Notes: generated by a model from the letters alone, not told the origin. 64,000 nt of DNA from Kumtagia yinganensis (GCF_040081985.1 NZ_JBEBMH010000009.1:62001-126000), one strand, 5' to 3'. Numbered from the stretch's first letter, positions 35,436 to 45,049 are shown. Numbers and translations are program-made.

Positions 35436-36233
35436 CTAGAAGGCCATTATGCGATGGCGGTACGCCCGCTCGAGCAGGAGGGCCGTAACGAGAAAGAGCG
35501 ACCCGATCACAAAAACGTAAGTCTTGTCCAAGATCGGATCGTAGGTCAGGTACACTGCGGTGCGGATCCACTCGATGCAATGCAGGATAGGGTTCCATTT
35601 GATGACAGCCCGCATGGCGGGGGGCATCAGCTCGGGCACGTAAAACACGCCCGACAGGATCAATAGCGGGAAACGGACGATTCCCCATATCCGTTCATAT
35701 GTGGGCCAGAGCGTGGCCACGACGGCATTGAAAGCCCCGACGCCAAAGCTCAGGAAGCAGAGCGCGCCGACGGCCTCGGCAAACCTGACATAGTTGACGA
35801 TGACCTTCCCTTCGCTGACGATCGACAGCAGGGAATAGAAGATGGTCCAGATTATGAACATGATGATCGTTTCGAGGACAAGCCTCGCCACGATCGCGTC
35901 GAAGGGCTTTACCGGCGGATAGGCCAGCAGCGCCTTGTTGGCCGTTATCGCGCTCAGCCCGCGCGAGGCGATCGCGCTGAACATGCGGAACGTCAGAATC
36001 CCGGACAGGATGAACAGCAGCAGATTCTGCCCGAAAGGTATGCGGCTCTCGATGAACGACCTGACGCCAATCACGAACACCACATAGGCCATAGGCTCCA
36101 GAAACAGCCAGATGAACCCGAATTGGTTGCGCCCGAAACGAGTTCTCGTTTCGCGCAGGATCATCGCCGTGACCACGCGGGCGGAAACGCCGAGCTGGCT
36201 GGAAAAAGTTGGCGTCCGGACGTTGCTGAGCAT
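35436..36233 (-). CDS. ABC-2-type polysaccharide export permease (KpsM/Wzm-like)
   Basis: A 265-residue integral membrane protein with about six hydrophobic helices and the ABC2_membrane layout (ILRETRTRFGRNQFGFIWL, then LFILSGILTFRMFSAIAS and FPLLILSGVFYVPELMP). Such permeases, with a KpsT/Wzt ATPase, export capsular or O-polysaccharides. No ATPase gene is adjacent in this window, so the partner must be elsewhere. The frame is open to 36350; ATG 36233 (with GGAAA upstream) gives the family length, and ATG 36275 is an alternative. It is the first gene of the three-gene minus-strand module. Confidence 0.85.
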   Translation of the reverse strand: MLSNVRTPTFSSQLGVSARVVTAMILRETRTRFGRNQFGFIWLFLEPMAYVVFVIGVRSFIESRIPFGQNLLLFILSGILTFRMFSAIASRGLSAITANKALLAYPPVKPFDAIVARLVLETIIMFIIWTIFYSLLSIVSEGKVIVNYVRFAEAVGALCFLSFGVGAFNAVVATLWPTYERIWGIVRFPLLILSGVFYVPELMPPAMRAVIKWNPILHCIEWIRTAVYLTYDPILDKTYVFVIGSLFLVTALLLERAYRHRIMAF

Positions 36234-36539
36234 CTGATTTTCCGCAGTCACAGTACGGCCGCGCTTAGACCACATCATCGCGAAGCGCGCCAGCCCGCCA
36301 CCCAAGCAGCAACTCGGGACGAAAATACGACATTCCCCGGCATTTCCCAAAGGCGTCGCCGCGATCCGGCAAATCGATGCCCGTCTTGTCCGCGCGGAGC
36401 CTTCTTGCCCTGCGGCCTTATCATGATCTACAGACGGGGAAACGGACCAAGACGCTTTGGACGGCTGCTCGGCCTACATCTAGGGTCGAAAGCGTGTCAG
36501 CCAGGGCGGCGGCGGTGCCGGAGCAAAACTGAGGAAGCC

Positions 36540-36845
36540 ATGTCAGCACGCATCTACAGCCCCGCCAAGACCGCGATGCAGTCCGGCAAGGCCAAGACGG
36601 GATACTGGGTTCTCGATTTCGACCCCGAGAAGCCGCGCAAGATCGACCCGCTGATGGGCTACACCACCTCGTCGGACATGAAGAGCCAGGTGCGGCTCAC
36701 CTTTGACACCAAGGAGGAGGCTGTCGCCTACGCCGAAAAGCACGGAATCGCGTTTCGCGTCCAGGAGCCCAAGGAATCCAAGCGGCGGCAGATTTCCTAC
36801 TCCGACAATTTTCGCTATGACCGCAAAGCGCCCTGGACGCATTGA
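36540..36845 (+). CDS. complex I NDUFS4-like subunit (ETC complex I conserved region)
   Basis: A 101-residue homologue of the mitochondrial NDUFS4/AQDQ accessory subunit, found in alphaproteobacterial NADH:quinone oxidoreductase. Typical features are MSARIYSPAKTAMQSGKA at the start, WVLDFDPEKPRKIDPLMGY, SQVRLTFDTKEEAVAYAEK, and the basic end YSDNFRYDRKAPWTH. GAGGAAG lies just before the ATG. It is a single gene, 56 bases before tRNA-Arg, the usual order in Rhizobiales. Confidence 0.93.
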   Translation: MSARIYSPAKTAMQSGKAKTGYWVLDFDPEKPRKIDPLMGYTTSSDMKSQVRLTFDTKEEAVAYAEKHGIAFRVQEPKESKRRQISYSDNFRYDRKAPWTH

Positions 36846-36901
36846 GTGCGCCGCCCGCCGCATCGCCGGCGGAGGCCGGCAATATGCCAAGGCGCGGTCT
36901 T

Positions 36902-36978
36902 GGTCCCGTAGCTCAGCTGGATAGAGCACCGGCCTTCTAAGCCGATGGTCGCAGGTTCGAATCCTGCCGGGATCGCCA
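36902..36978 (+). tRNA. tRNA-Arg (anticodon TCT), CCA encoded
   Basis: A full cloverleaf of 77 bases: acceptor GGTCCCG pairs with CGGGATC, the anticodon loop CTTCTAA carries TCT, and the T arm is GCAGG-TTCGAAT-CCTGC. The first pair of the anticodon stem is a C-A mismatch, where related tRNAs have C-G. CCA is encoded, and a run of six T follows. Confidence 0.96.
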
Positions 36979-37084
36979 TTTTTTCAACCGTACCGCCGTC
37001 CACCAACAGAGCCGGGTTCTCGACATGCAGGCGAACGCAGCTTTTCGCCGTGCCTTCCGGGGCCATAACCCGCCGCATCGACTG

Positions 37085-38257
37085 TCAGGCGGAAACCGCC
37101 GCAGCCAGCCCGCGCGCGAGATCGGCCTTGAGGTCTTCCGCATCCTCCAGCCCAATCTGTAAGCGGAGGATCGGCCCCTCATAGGAATTCTTGGCCACCG
37201 TCCGGTCGCTGATATTGACCGGCACGGCGAGGCTTTCGTAGCCGCCCCACGAATAGCCGAGTCCGAAGATTTGCAAGGCGTTGAGGAAGGCGTGGGCGCT
37301 GGCCGCTCCACCGCTGTCGAGCACGATCGAAAAAATGCCGCTCGCGCCGGAAAAGTCGCGCTTCCAGATGGCGTGGCCGGGATTGCTCTCCAGTCCCGGA
37401 TGCAGCACGCGGGCGACGCCCGACTGCGTTTCGAGCCAGCGTGCCAGTCCCAGCGCGCTCTGCTGGTGCCTCTCCAGCCGGACGCCCATGGTGCGCAGAC
37501 CACGCAGTACCTGGTAGACGTCGTCGGGCCCGGAGCAGGCACCCAGCGTGAAGAAGGTCTCCTGCAGTGTTTTCCAACAGTCTTCGTTGGCAGACACTGT
37601 GCCGGCCAGCACGTCGGAATGGCCGGCCGGATATTTGGTGGCGGCGTGGATGGAGATGTCGACGCCGTGGTCCAGCGGACGGAAGAACACCGGCGTCGCC
37701 CAGGTGTTGTCCATCATGACCACCGCGCCGCGTGCCTTTGCGGCGCGCACGATCGCCGGTATGTCTTGCACCTCGAACGTGTTGGACCCCGGCGATTCCG
37801 TGAACACGACTTTCGTGTTGGACTTCATCAGCGCGTCGATGCCGGCGCCGACGAGCGGATCGTAATAATCGACCTCGACGCCCAGCCGTCTCAGCATCGT
37901 ATCGGCGAAATGGCGGGTCGGATGGTAGACCGAATCGGTGATCAGCAGATGGTCGCCGCTCGACAGGAAGGCCAGAAGCGGCAGGGTCACCGCCACCAGG
38001 CCGGATGGAACGACGACGGTTCCCGCCGATCCTTCCATTGCATCGACAGCGGCCGCCAGAGCGTCCGTCGTCGGTGTGCCGCGCGTCCCGTAAGTGTATT
38101 TCTGGTTTCTCGCGGCCATCGTCGCGGCGTCTGGATAAAGCACGGTGGAGGCGTGCACGACCGGCGGGTTCACGAAGCCGAAGAAGTCGAGCGGATCGTT
38201 GCCGACATGCGCCAGCCGCGTGTTGGTTCCCATGCCTGCGAAGTCCCGTCTGGTCAT
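37085..38257 (-). CDS. metC: cystathionine beta-lyase (MetC)
   Basis: PLP-dependent enzyme of the Cys/Met metabolism family that splits cystathionine to homocysteine in methionine synthesis. The 390-residue protein carries the substrate loop YTYGTRGTPTTDALAAAVD, the aspartate of VVMMDNTWATPVFF, and the PLP lysine in SIHAATKYPAGHSD. The frame is open 26 codons further up, but ATG 38257 has GGAG at a normal distance and gives the family start. It is a single gene, divergent from aapJ across about 400 bases. Confidence 0.9.
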   Translation of the reverse strand: MTRRDFAGMGTNTRLAHVGNDPLDFFGFVNPPVVHASTVLYPDAATMAARNQKYTYGTRGTPTTDALAAAVDAMEGSAGTVVVPSGLVAVTLPLLAFLSSGDHLLITDSVYHPTRHFADTMLRRLGVEVDYYDPLVGAGIDALMKSNTKVVFTESPGSNTFEVQDIPAIVRAAKARGAVVMMDNTWATPVFFRPLDHGVDISIHAATKYPAGHSDVLAGTVSANEDCWKTLQETFFTLGACSGPDDVYQVLRGLRTMGVRLERHQQSALGLARWLETQSGVARVLHPGLESNPGHAIWKRDFSGASGIFSIVLDSGGAASAHAFLNALQIFGLGYSWGGYESLAVPVNISDRTVAKNSYEGPILRLQIGLEDAEDLKADLARGLAAAVSA

Positions 38258-38659
38258 ATCGTCTCCGTTCGCTTCGGGCCTTGAATCCGGCCGGCCTTGC
38301 GGCGATGGCTTAGAGCGGCGGCAGCCGCGCCGCAACAGGCCGATTCGGACAGTTGGTGGAAGCCGTTGCGCCAGGTTTCCGCTGCCCCGCCCGCCAGGGG
38401 AAGAGCCTTCGCGTCGATGGCCGATAAGCGACTAAAGAAGTCTCAATCAAGCGCTTGCCGCAGCGTCGTATTTTCAAACTCGCGGGAGCCGGGTCATTCC
38501 GCTTGACCTCGCGGGAATAATCGCCTTCGATGCACATCTTGATTGCGGCGCGCGTGTCATCAATGGCGCCGCGTTTTCGGGAAGTGGGCCCGAGCGGGAA
38601 ACGCCGCCTCACAGGGGAATCGGGATGGAATCCCGTCAAACAGAAAAGGGCTTGTAACG
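38258..38659. other. divergent regulatory interval metC/aapJ
   Basis: About 400 bases between divergent starts, expected to hold both promoters and leader sequences. No RNA motif such as a SAM riboswitch was recognised, and no open frame is convincing. Confidence 0.5.
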
Positions 38660-39688
38660 ATGAAAAATGCTTTGAAGGTCGTTCTCGGCGCGGCTGCGCT
38701 TGGAATGGCGAGTTTTGCCGCGTCCGCGGGCACGCTCGAGGACGTGAAGGCCAAGGGCTTCTTGCAGTGCGGCGTCAACACAGGCCTCGCCGGTTTCTCG
38801 GCGCCGAACGACAAGGGCGAATGGACGGGCCTCGACGTCGACTTCTGCCGCGCGGTCGCGGCCGCCGTCTTCGGCGACGGCACCAAGGTCAAGTTCACCG
38901 GCCTCTCCGCCAAGGACCGCTTCACCGCGCTGCAGTCCGGCGAAGTCGACATCCTGTCGCGCAACACAACCTGGACGATCAGCCGCGACACGGCGCTCGG
39001 CCTGAATTTCGGCGGCGTCACCTACTACGACGGCCAGGGCTTCATGATCAACGCGAAGAAGATTCCCGATGTGAAGTCGGCGCTTCAGCTTTCCGGCGCG
39101 GCCATCTGCGTCCAGGCTGGCACGACGACGGAACTGAACCTCGCCGACTACTTCAAAGCCAACAATCTCCAGTACAATCCGGTGGTCTTCGAGAAATTCG
39201 AGGAGGCCAATGCCGCTTATGACGCCGGCCGTTGCGACGCCTACACGACGGATCAGTCCGGCCTCTATGCCGTGCGCCTCCAGATGTCCGCGCCGGACGA
39301 CCACGTCGTGCTGCCCGAGATCATCTCGAAGGAGCCTCTTGGACCGGCGGTGCGCCAGGGTGACGACAAGTGGTTCGACATCGTCAAGTGGACCTATTAC
39401 GCGCTGCTGAACACCGAGGAAGCCGGCATTACCCAGGCCAATGTCGAGGAGATGAAGGGCTCGGCCAATCCGGACATCAAGCGCCTGCTGGGCGTCGAGG
39501 CCGAAACCAAGATCGGCACCGACCTCGGCCTGACCAACGACTGGGTCGTGAACATCGTCAAGGCGACCGGCAACTACGGCGAGATTTTCGAGCGCAATGT
39601 CGGCCAGGGCAGCCCGCTGAAGATCGCACGCGGCGTCAACGCCCTGTGGACGAAGGGCGGCCTGCAATACGGCATGCCGATCCGCTGA
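38660..39688 (+). CDS. aapJ: general L-amino acid ABC transporter, periplasmic binding protein (AapJ)
   Basis: Periplasmic solute-binding protein that delivers many L-amino acids to the AapQMP transporter of rhizobia. From ATG 38660 the 342-residue protein begins with a signal peptide (KNALKVVLGAAALGMASFA, cleaved after ASA), then the family 3 domain, starting DVKAKGFLQCGVNTGLAGFS. Other family blocks are FTALQSGEVDILSRNTTWT and GRCDAYTTDQSGLYAVR. It is first of a four-gene operon; the next gene starts 94 bases later. Confidence 0.95.
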   Translation: MKNALKVVLGAAALGMASFAASAGTLEDVKAKGFLQCGVNTGLAGFSAPNDKGEWTGLDVDFCRAVAAAVFGDGTKVKFTGLSAKDRFTALQSGEVDILSRNTTWTISRDTALGLNFGGVTYYDGQGFMINAKKIPDVKSALQLSGAAICVQAGTTTELNLADYFKANNLQYNPVVFEKFEEANAAYDAGRCDAYTTDQSGLYAVRLQMSAPDDHVVLPEIISKEPLGPAVRQGDDKWFDIVKWTYYALLNTEEAGITQANVEEMKGSANPDIKRLLGVEAETKIGTDLGLTNDWVVNIVKATGNYGEIFERNVGQGSPLKIARGVNALWTKGGLQYGMPIR

Positions 39689-39782
39689 TCCCCACCGCTG
39701 GGCCGGAGGGACATACCCTCCGGTCTTCCCGGTTCGAGGCTGAATAACGGCCCGGGCCCAATGTCAGAGGAAGGGGAACCCT

Positions 39783-40973
39783 GTGGCGACACACGATATC
39801 GTCAGCGTGGGGCAGCCCGCCAAGGCCTCGCCTCTCTACGATCCGAAAGTAAGAAGCTTCGTCTTCCAGATTGTACTGGTCCTGTTGCTGGTGGCTGGCA
39901 TCTGGTGGATTGTCGACAACACGATCGAGAACCTTCGGCGTTCCAACATATCGACGGGCTTCGCCTTCCTGCGCGGTCGCGCCGGCTTCGACATCTCGGA
40001 TAGCCTGATCGAGTACACTTCGGACTCGACCTTCCTCCGCGCCTTGGTCGTCGGCGTATTGAACACCCTCAAGATAGCCATCGCCGGCATCATCTTCGCG
40101 ACGATCATCGGTTTTCTCGTCGGCATCGGCCGCCTGTCCACCAACTGGCTGATCCGCAAGATCTGCACGGTCTACGTCGAGGTGTTCCGTAACATTCCGC
40201 CGCTGCTGGTCATCCTGTTCTGGTATCAGGGCGTGCTGGCGCTGCTGCCGCAGGTTCGCCAGAGCCTCGAACTGCCGTTCAGTTCCTTCCTCAACGTCCG
40301 CGGTTTCTATCTGCCGGCAGTCGTGTGGAACGGCAGCGGCTTGATGGTTTTGGGCGGGCTGGTGGTCGGCCTGTTGCTGAGCTGGTATGTCGCTCAGCGG
40401 GCCTATGCGCGCCAGATGGCCACCGGCCAATCCTTTCCCGTGGTTTGGGTCAGCGTGGCGCTGATCATCGGCATGCCGCTGCTCGCCTATCTCCTGGCCG
40501 GCATGCCGGCCACCGTCGACTATCCGCAGAAGGGCGGTTTCAACCTGACCGGCGGCACCAACATTAAGCCGGAGTTCCTGTCCCTTCTTCTGGCTCTGTC
40601 CTTCTACACGGCCTCCTTTATCGCCGAGATCGTCCGTGCGGGGATTTTGGGCGTGCCGAAAGGACAGACCGAGGCCTATTCCGCACTCGGACTGAGGCCG
40701 GCCAAGGGCCTTCGCCTCGTGGTCATCCCCCAGGCGCTGCGCATCATCATCCCGCCGCTCACCAGCCAGTATCTCAACCTGACCAAGAATTCGACGCTCG
40801 GCGTAGCGATCGGCTACCCCGAACTCTATTCGGTTGGCGGCACCGTCCTCAATCAGACCGGACAGGCGATCGAGGTCGTGGTCATCTTCATGATCGTCTA
40901 TCTGTCGATCAGCCTTGCCACCTCCGCCTTCATGAACTGGTTCAACACCAAGATGGCTCTGAAGGAGAGATAG
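39783..40973 (+). CDS. aapQ: general L-amino acid ABC transporter permease (AapQ), GTG start
   Basis: Inner-membrane permease of 396 residues. It carries the BPD_transp_1 permease domain with the ATPase-contacting EAA loop (GQTEAYSALGLRPAKGLRLV), and a long insertion between early helices, typical of AapQ/BztB. The start is GTG 39783, with AGGAAGGGG about six bases before it. It works as a pair with AapM. Spacing to aapM is only 3 bases. Confidence 0.94.
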   Translation: MATHDIVSVGQPAKASPLYDPKVRSFVFQIVLVLLLVAGIWWIVDNTIENLRRSNISTGFAFLRGRAGFDISDSLIEYTSDSTFLRALVVGVLNTLKIAIAGIIFATIIGFLVGIGRLSTNWLIRKICTVYVEVFRNIPPLLVILFWYQGVLALLPQVRQSLELPFSSFLNVRGFYLPAVVWNGSGLMVLGGLVVGLLLSWYVAQRAYARQMATGQSFPVVWVSVALIIGMPLLAYLLAGMPATVDYPQKGGFNLTGGTNIKPEFLSLLLALSFYTASFIAEIVRAGILGVPKGQTEAYSALGLRPAKGLRLVVIPQALRIIIPPLTSQYLNLTKNSTLGVAIGYPELYSVGGTVLNQTGQAIEVVVIFMIVYLSISLATSAFMNWFNTKMALKER

Positions 40974-40976
40974 GCC

Positions 40977-42137
40977 ATGCAGGAACATGATCTCTCCTGG
41001 GTAAGGACGGAAATGGCGCTGGCCCAGGCCGCGCCGTCCAGCGAGGTTGGTGCGAGCGCCTGGATGCGCAACAACCTGTTTTCGTCGCCCGTCAATTCCG
41101 CGATTACCGTGGTCGCCGCGCTGGCGGTCGCGTGGGCATTGCCGCAGATGCTGAACTGGCTGTTCTTCAGCGCCGTCTGGAGCGGCGCCGACCGCACGGC
41201 CTGCCTGACCACGGAGCAGGGCGGGCAGCTTGCCGCTGGCTGGTCCGGTGCCTGTTGGCCGTTCGTGACCAGCCGCTTCGGCTTCTTCATGTTCGGCCGC
41301 TACCCGGTCGACGAGCGGTGGCGCGTCATCCTGTGCGGCCTCCTCTTCGTCGCCCTCCTGGCCCCCTTGCTGATCCCGCGCGCGCCCTACAAGCGGCTGA
41401 ACGCCATCCTGTTCTTCGCGGTTTTCCCCTTCGTCGCCTTCTTCCTGCTGGTCGGCGGGTTCTTCGGACTGCCCTATATCGAAACGCCGCTGTGGGGCGG
41501 CCTGATGGTCACTCTGGTGATCTCGTATGTAGGCATCGTCACGTCCTTGCCTCTGGGAATATTGCTGGCGCTCGGGCGGCGCTCCAAAATGCCGATCGTC
41601 AAGCTGCTGTCGGTCGTCTTCATCGAGACGGTGCGTGGCGTGCCGCTGGTCGCGGTTCTGTTCATGGCGAGCTTTATGCTACCCCTGTTCGTGCCGCCGG
41701 GAATGACCTTCGACAAGCTGCTGCGCGCGCTGATTGGCGTGGCGCTGTTCTCGTCGGCCTATATGGCGGAGACCATTCGTGGCGGCCTGCAGGCTATTCC
41801 GAAAGGCCAATATGAGGGCGCGGATTCGCTCGGTCTCGGCTTCTGGCAGAAGATGGGGCTGATCGTCATGCCTCAGGCGCTGAAGCTGGTCATTCCGGGC
41901 ATCGTCAACAACTTCATCGGCCTGTTCAAAGACACCACGCTGGTCCTGATCATCTCGCTGTTCGACCTGCTCGGCGTGGTCAAGCAGAGCATCTCCGGCG
42001 ACCCGACCTGGGCGACGCCGCAGACCGCCAAGACGGGCTATGTCTTCGCCGCGGCGATCTTCTGGATGTTCTGCTTCAGCATGTCGCGCTATTCTCAATA
42101 CATGGAACGCCGGCTCGACACCGGGCATCGGAAATAA
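40977..42137 (+). CDS. aapM: general L-amino acid ABC transporter permease (AapM)
   Basis: Second inner-membrane permease of the Aap system, 386 residues, with the HisM/GlnP-type domain. The EAA loop reads GQYEGADSLGLGFWQKMGLI, followed by the conserved IVNNFIGLFKDTTLVLI. A cytoplasmic N-terminal extension and a large periplasmic loop fit the AapM/BztC form. It overlaps nothing but starts 3 bases after aapQ, and aapP follows after 34 bases. Confidence 0.94.
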   Translation: MQEHDLSWVRTEMALAQAAPSSEVGASAWMRNNLFSSPVNSAITVVAALAVAWALPQMLNWLFFSAVWSGADRTACLTTEQGGQLAAGWSGACWPFVTSRFGFFMFGRYPVDERWRVILCGLLFVALLAPLLIPRAPYKRLNAILFFAVFPFVAFFLLVGGFFGLPYIETPLWGGLMVTLVISYVGIVTSLPLGILLALGRRSKMPIVKLLSVVFIETVRGVPLVAVLFMASFMLPLFVPPGMTFDKLLRALIGVALFSSAYMAETIRGGLQAIPKGQYEGADSLGLGFWQKMGLIVMPQALKLVIPGIVNNFIGLFKDTTLVLIISLFDLLGVVKQSISGDPTWATPQTAKTGYVFAAAIFWMFCFSMSRYSQYMERRLDTGHRK

Positions 42138-42171
42138 GCGCCGGTCGGCCGAGGCATAAAGGGGAATTTCG

Positions 42172-42975
42172 ATGACAACCGAAAACGCCGTGAGCGCGGA
42201 CGAACTCAAGGTCGACGTCAAGAAGATGCACGTGTCGGACACCGATGTCGCCATCGACATCGCCGGCATGCACAAATGGTACGGCGACTTTCATGTGCTG
42301 AAGGACATCAACCTGCGCGTCATGCGCGGCGAGCGCATCGTCGTCTGCGGCCCGTCGGGCTCGGGCAAGTCGACGATGATCCGCTGCATCAACCGGCTGG
42401 AGGAGCATCAGAAAGGCCGCATCGTCGTCGACGGCAAGGAACTCACCAATGATCTGAAGAAGATCGACGAGATCCGCCGCGAGGTCGGCATGGTGTTCCA
42501 GCACTTCAACCTCTTCCCGCATCTGACCATTCTGGAAAACTGCACGCTGGCGCCGATCTGGGTGCGCAAGATCCCGAAGAAGCAGGCGGAGGAAACCGCC
42601 ATGCACTTCCTGCGCCGCGTGAAAATCCCCGAGCAGGCCAACAAATATCCCGGCCAGCTTTCCGGCGGCCAGCAGCAGCGCGTCGCCATCGCCCGCTCGC
42701 TGTGCATGAACCCGCGCATCATGCTGTTCGACGAGCCGACCTCGGCCCTCGACCCCGAGATGATCAAGGAAGTGCTGGAGACGATGGTCGGGCTCGCCGA
42801 AGAGGGCATGACCATGCTCTGCGTCACCCACGAAATGGGCTTTGCCCGTAAGGTCGCCAACCGGGTCATCTTCATGGACCAGGGCCAGATCGTCGAGCAG
42901 AACACGCCGGCCGAGTTCTTCGACCATCCGAAACACGACCGCACAAAACTGTTCCTGAGCCAGATCCTGCACTGA
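42172..42975 (+). CDS. aapP: general L-amino acid ABC transporter ATPase (AapP)
   Basis: Cytoplasmic ATP-binding subunit that powers AapQM. All ABC motifs are seen: Walker A GPSGSGKST, the Q loop near VFQHFNLFPHLT, signature LSGGQQQRVAIARS, Walker B IMLFDEPTSALDPE and switch His in VTHEMGFAR. 267 residues is the usual length, with a short N-terminal extension. Last gene of the operon; a strong terminator follows at 43044-43074. Confidence 0.96.
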   Translation: MTTENAVSADELKVDVKKMHVSDTDVAIDIAGMHKWYGDFHVLKDINLRVMRGERIVVCGPSGSGKSTMIRCINRLEEHQKGRIVVDGKELTNDLKKIDEIRREVGMVFQHFNLFPHLTILENCTLAPIWVRKIPKKQAEETAMHFLRRVKIPEQANKYPGQLSGGQQQRVAIARSLCMNPRIMLFDEPTSALDPEMIKEVLETMVGLAEEGMTMLCVTHEMGFARKVANRVIFMDQGQIVEQNTPAEFFDHPKHDRTKLFLSQILH

Positions 42976-43043
42976 GGCCTGATCCCCAGCCTGCCGTCAT
43001 TCGGGGGCTTGAACTCGACCTCACAGGCAAGCCTCTTTGCCTT

Positions 43044-43074
43044 GAGCCCGGCGCAATCGCCGGGCTCTTCTTTT
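43044..43074 (+). terminator. rho-independent terminator of aapJQMP
   Basis: Perfect 10-bp stem GAGCCCGGCG (43044-43053) and CGCCGGGCTC (43058-43067) around the loop CAAT, followed by TTCTTTT. Confidence 0.9.
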
Positions 43075-43126
43075 GCGAATTGCCGAAACAGCTTCGGCAG
43101 ACTTGCAAGCCGGGAGGGTAGGCTTG

Positions 43127-43795
43127 GTGAGGCGGCTATTCCGCGCATGTGGCATCGCCATTGGCTTGTTCGTAGCCGCGGTCGCCCTCGGCACGCTCGT
43201 GCCCCGGCCTCTGTTCGGGCCGGACAAGGACGATGCGCCCAAAACCCGGCGCATCCTTGTCCTGTCAAATCCGATCCATACTGACATCGCCGTCCCACTC
43301 GACGATGTAGTCCTGCGAACCTTCGGCTTCCTTCTCGATGACGGCATGCCGCTCGACGCGCCGGAAGTGAAATATTTGGTCTTCGGCCGCGGCAGCCGGG
43401 AATTTTATATCGCCACGCCGACCTGGGACCAGTTGAAGCCGATACCGCTGCTGAAAGGGCTGACGCTCGACCGCGCTGCCATGCATGTCGACGTTGCCGG
43501 CCCCATTCCCGAACCGCATCCGGAAGTCGACGGCTTCGATGTCGGCGAGCGCGAATTCGGCGCCATGCTGGCGTTCATCAAGGACAGCTTTTACGAGGAC
43601 GCCGAAGGCCCGCTGATCATTCCGGGCGTCGGCTACGGCCGGTTCGACAAGTTCTACGAAGCCGACGGCACGTTCACCGCGCTTCTGGGCTGCAACACCT
43701 GGACCGCGCGAGCCCTGTGCGAGGCCGGCATCACCACAGGGATGTGGAATCCGCTACCGCTCACGCTGCGTTGGTCGCTCGACCTGCACAATTGA
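43127..43795 (+). CDS. TIGR02117/DUF2459-family protein
   Basis: A 222-residue protein with one N-terminal membrane helix (ACGIAIGLFVAAVALGTLV) and an extracytoplasmic domain of the DUF2459 family, known from urease-linked and polyhydroxyalkanoate-linked neighbourhoods but without an assigned reaction. Conserved stretches are VLSNPIHTDIAVPL, YLVFGRGSREFYIATPTW and CNTWTARALCEAGI. GGGAGGG at 43112-43118 favours GTG 43127 (spacing 8), with TTG 43124 as a close alternative; the frame is open back to 43073. It ends 12 bases before the convergent monooxygenase gene. Confidence 0.85.
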   Translation: MRRLFRACGIAIGLFVAAVALGTLVPRPLFGPDKDDAPKTRRILVLSNPIHTDIAVPLDDVVLRTFGFLLDDGMPLDAPEVKYLVFGRGSREFYIATPTWDQLKPIPLLKGLTLDRAAMHVDVAGPIPEPHPEVDGFDVGEREFGAMLAFIKDSFYEDAEGPLIIPGVGYGRFDKFYEADGTFTALLGCNTWTARALCEAGITTGMWNPLPLTLRWSLDLHN

Positions 43796-43807
43796 AATTG
43801 CGTTGTC

Positions 43808-45025
43808 TTATGACGAACTCACGTCGTGGCCATAGAGCCAGTCCATATCGGTGGCGAGGCTTTTGGCCGGGCGTGCGGCAAGCACCAGGTTGCGCGCCAG
43901 GGCGACAGGACCGGCGGCATGCCAGACAAAGCGGTTGAAGGCACCGCGTCGCGCCACCTTTTGGATCCTCAGGCGGCGGGTCTGCTCCCAGGCGGCGAGG
44001 GAACTGGCCAAGCCATTCGGCGGACTGGCATCGTACGCATCGGCCAGCGACCAGGCATCCTCGATCGCCATCGCCGCGCCCTGGGCCGCGAAGGGCGTCA
44101 TGGCATGGGCTGCATCGCCGATCAGAGCGAAATCTCCACCCTGAACCCAAGGCCGGGCAGGGTCCACCGTGTGGATCGGCCACGCGGTCCAGGCTTCCGC
44201 GTCCGCCGCCAATGCGGCCAGCGGCGAAGCGGTTTCGCCCAGCGCTTTTCGCAACGGCGCGGCGTCGGCGGCAACCCGCCAATCCTCTCCCCGCGCTTGA
44301 CCTGACGTGAATGCCACGAGGTTGAACTCCGACCCGCCGCGCAGCGGATAGGCGACGAGATGAAAACCCGGATGCAGGAATGCATTGACGGTCAGATCCG
44401 GAAAAAGGTTTCGGATCAAAGGGCTGTCGGCCGAAATCGTCCGCCGCCACGCCATCAGCCCGGTCGAACGGGCCGGCAAGCCCGACACGATGCCCTTTCT
44501 CAGCGTCGACCAGACACCATCGGCGCCGACCAGCAGGGCGCCTTCGTACCGCCGTCGCTGACCTTCGGTTCGGACCGTAGCCGCGAGATTGCCCGGTCCC
44601 ACCGATTGAAAGGCCTCGACGTCGGAATCGGTGGCGAGCGAGATTGTTGGGGTTCGGTTCGCGGCCGCCAGCAGCGTGCCTTGCAGATCGGCGCGGTGAA
44701 CGACCAGATAGGGCGCTCCCCAGCGATCCTCGGCCATTTGCCCCAGCGGGACGCGGGCGAGTTCCCGCAGGTCGCTTGCATTGCGCAGCACGATGGCCGG
44801 CGGCTGGACTGCGAAAGGCTTCAGGCCGGCGAGAACCCCAAGCCGGTCGAGGAGGCGGGTGGCATTGGGCGAAAGCTGCAGACCGGCGCCGACCTGGCGC
44901 AGTTCTGGCGATCGTTCGAAGACCTGGACATCAAATCCACGCGCCGCGAAGGCAAGCGCGGCGGTAAGCCCGGCAATGCCCGCCCCGGCGACGATGATCG
45001 GAGAAGTTTGGCCGGCTTCCATCAA
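43808..45025 (-). CDS. FAD-dependent aromatic-type monooxygenase
   Basis: A 405-residue group A flavoprotein hydroxylase, salicylate hydroxylase-like. It has the FAD-binding GAGIAGLTAALAFAARG motif near the start, the NAD(P)H/FAD motif GADGVWSTLR in the middle and the second FAD motif LIGDAAHAMTPFAAQGAAM. The substrate is unknown; candidates are phenolics or ubiquinone-type rings. The gene order (this gene then the zinc finger gene on the same strand, 24 bases apart) suggests one operon transcribed right to left. Confidence 0.88.
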   Translation of the reverse strand: MMEAGQTSPIIVAGAGIAGLTAALAFAARGFDVQVFERSPELRQVGAGLQLSPNATRLLDRLGVLAGLKPFAVQPPAIVLRNASDLRELARVPLGQMAEDRWGAPYLVVHRADLQGTLLAAANRTPTISLATDSDVEAFQSVGPGNLAATVRTEGQRRRYEGALLVGADGVWSTLRKGIVSGLPARSTGLMAWRRTISADSPLIRNLFPDLTVNAFLHPGFHLVAYPLRGGSEFNLVAFTSGQARGEDWRVAADAAPLRKALGETASPLAALAADAEAWTAWPIHTVDPARPWVQGGDFALIGDAAHAMTPFAAQGAAMAIEDAWSLADAYDASPPNGLASSLAAWEQTRRLRIQKVARRGAFNRFVWHAAGPVALARNLVLAARPAKSLATDMDWLYGHDVSSS

Positions 45026-45049
45026 ATGTCCGGCCTCGCCGGACCGCGT

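Noticed and set aside
38258..38659. Possible SAM riboswitch upstream of metC
   Set aside because: The short leader lacks the conserved pieces of the SAM-II motif as far as can be read by eye.
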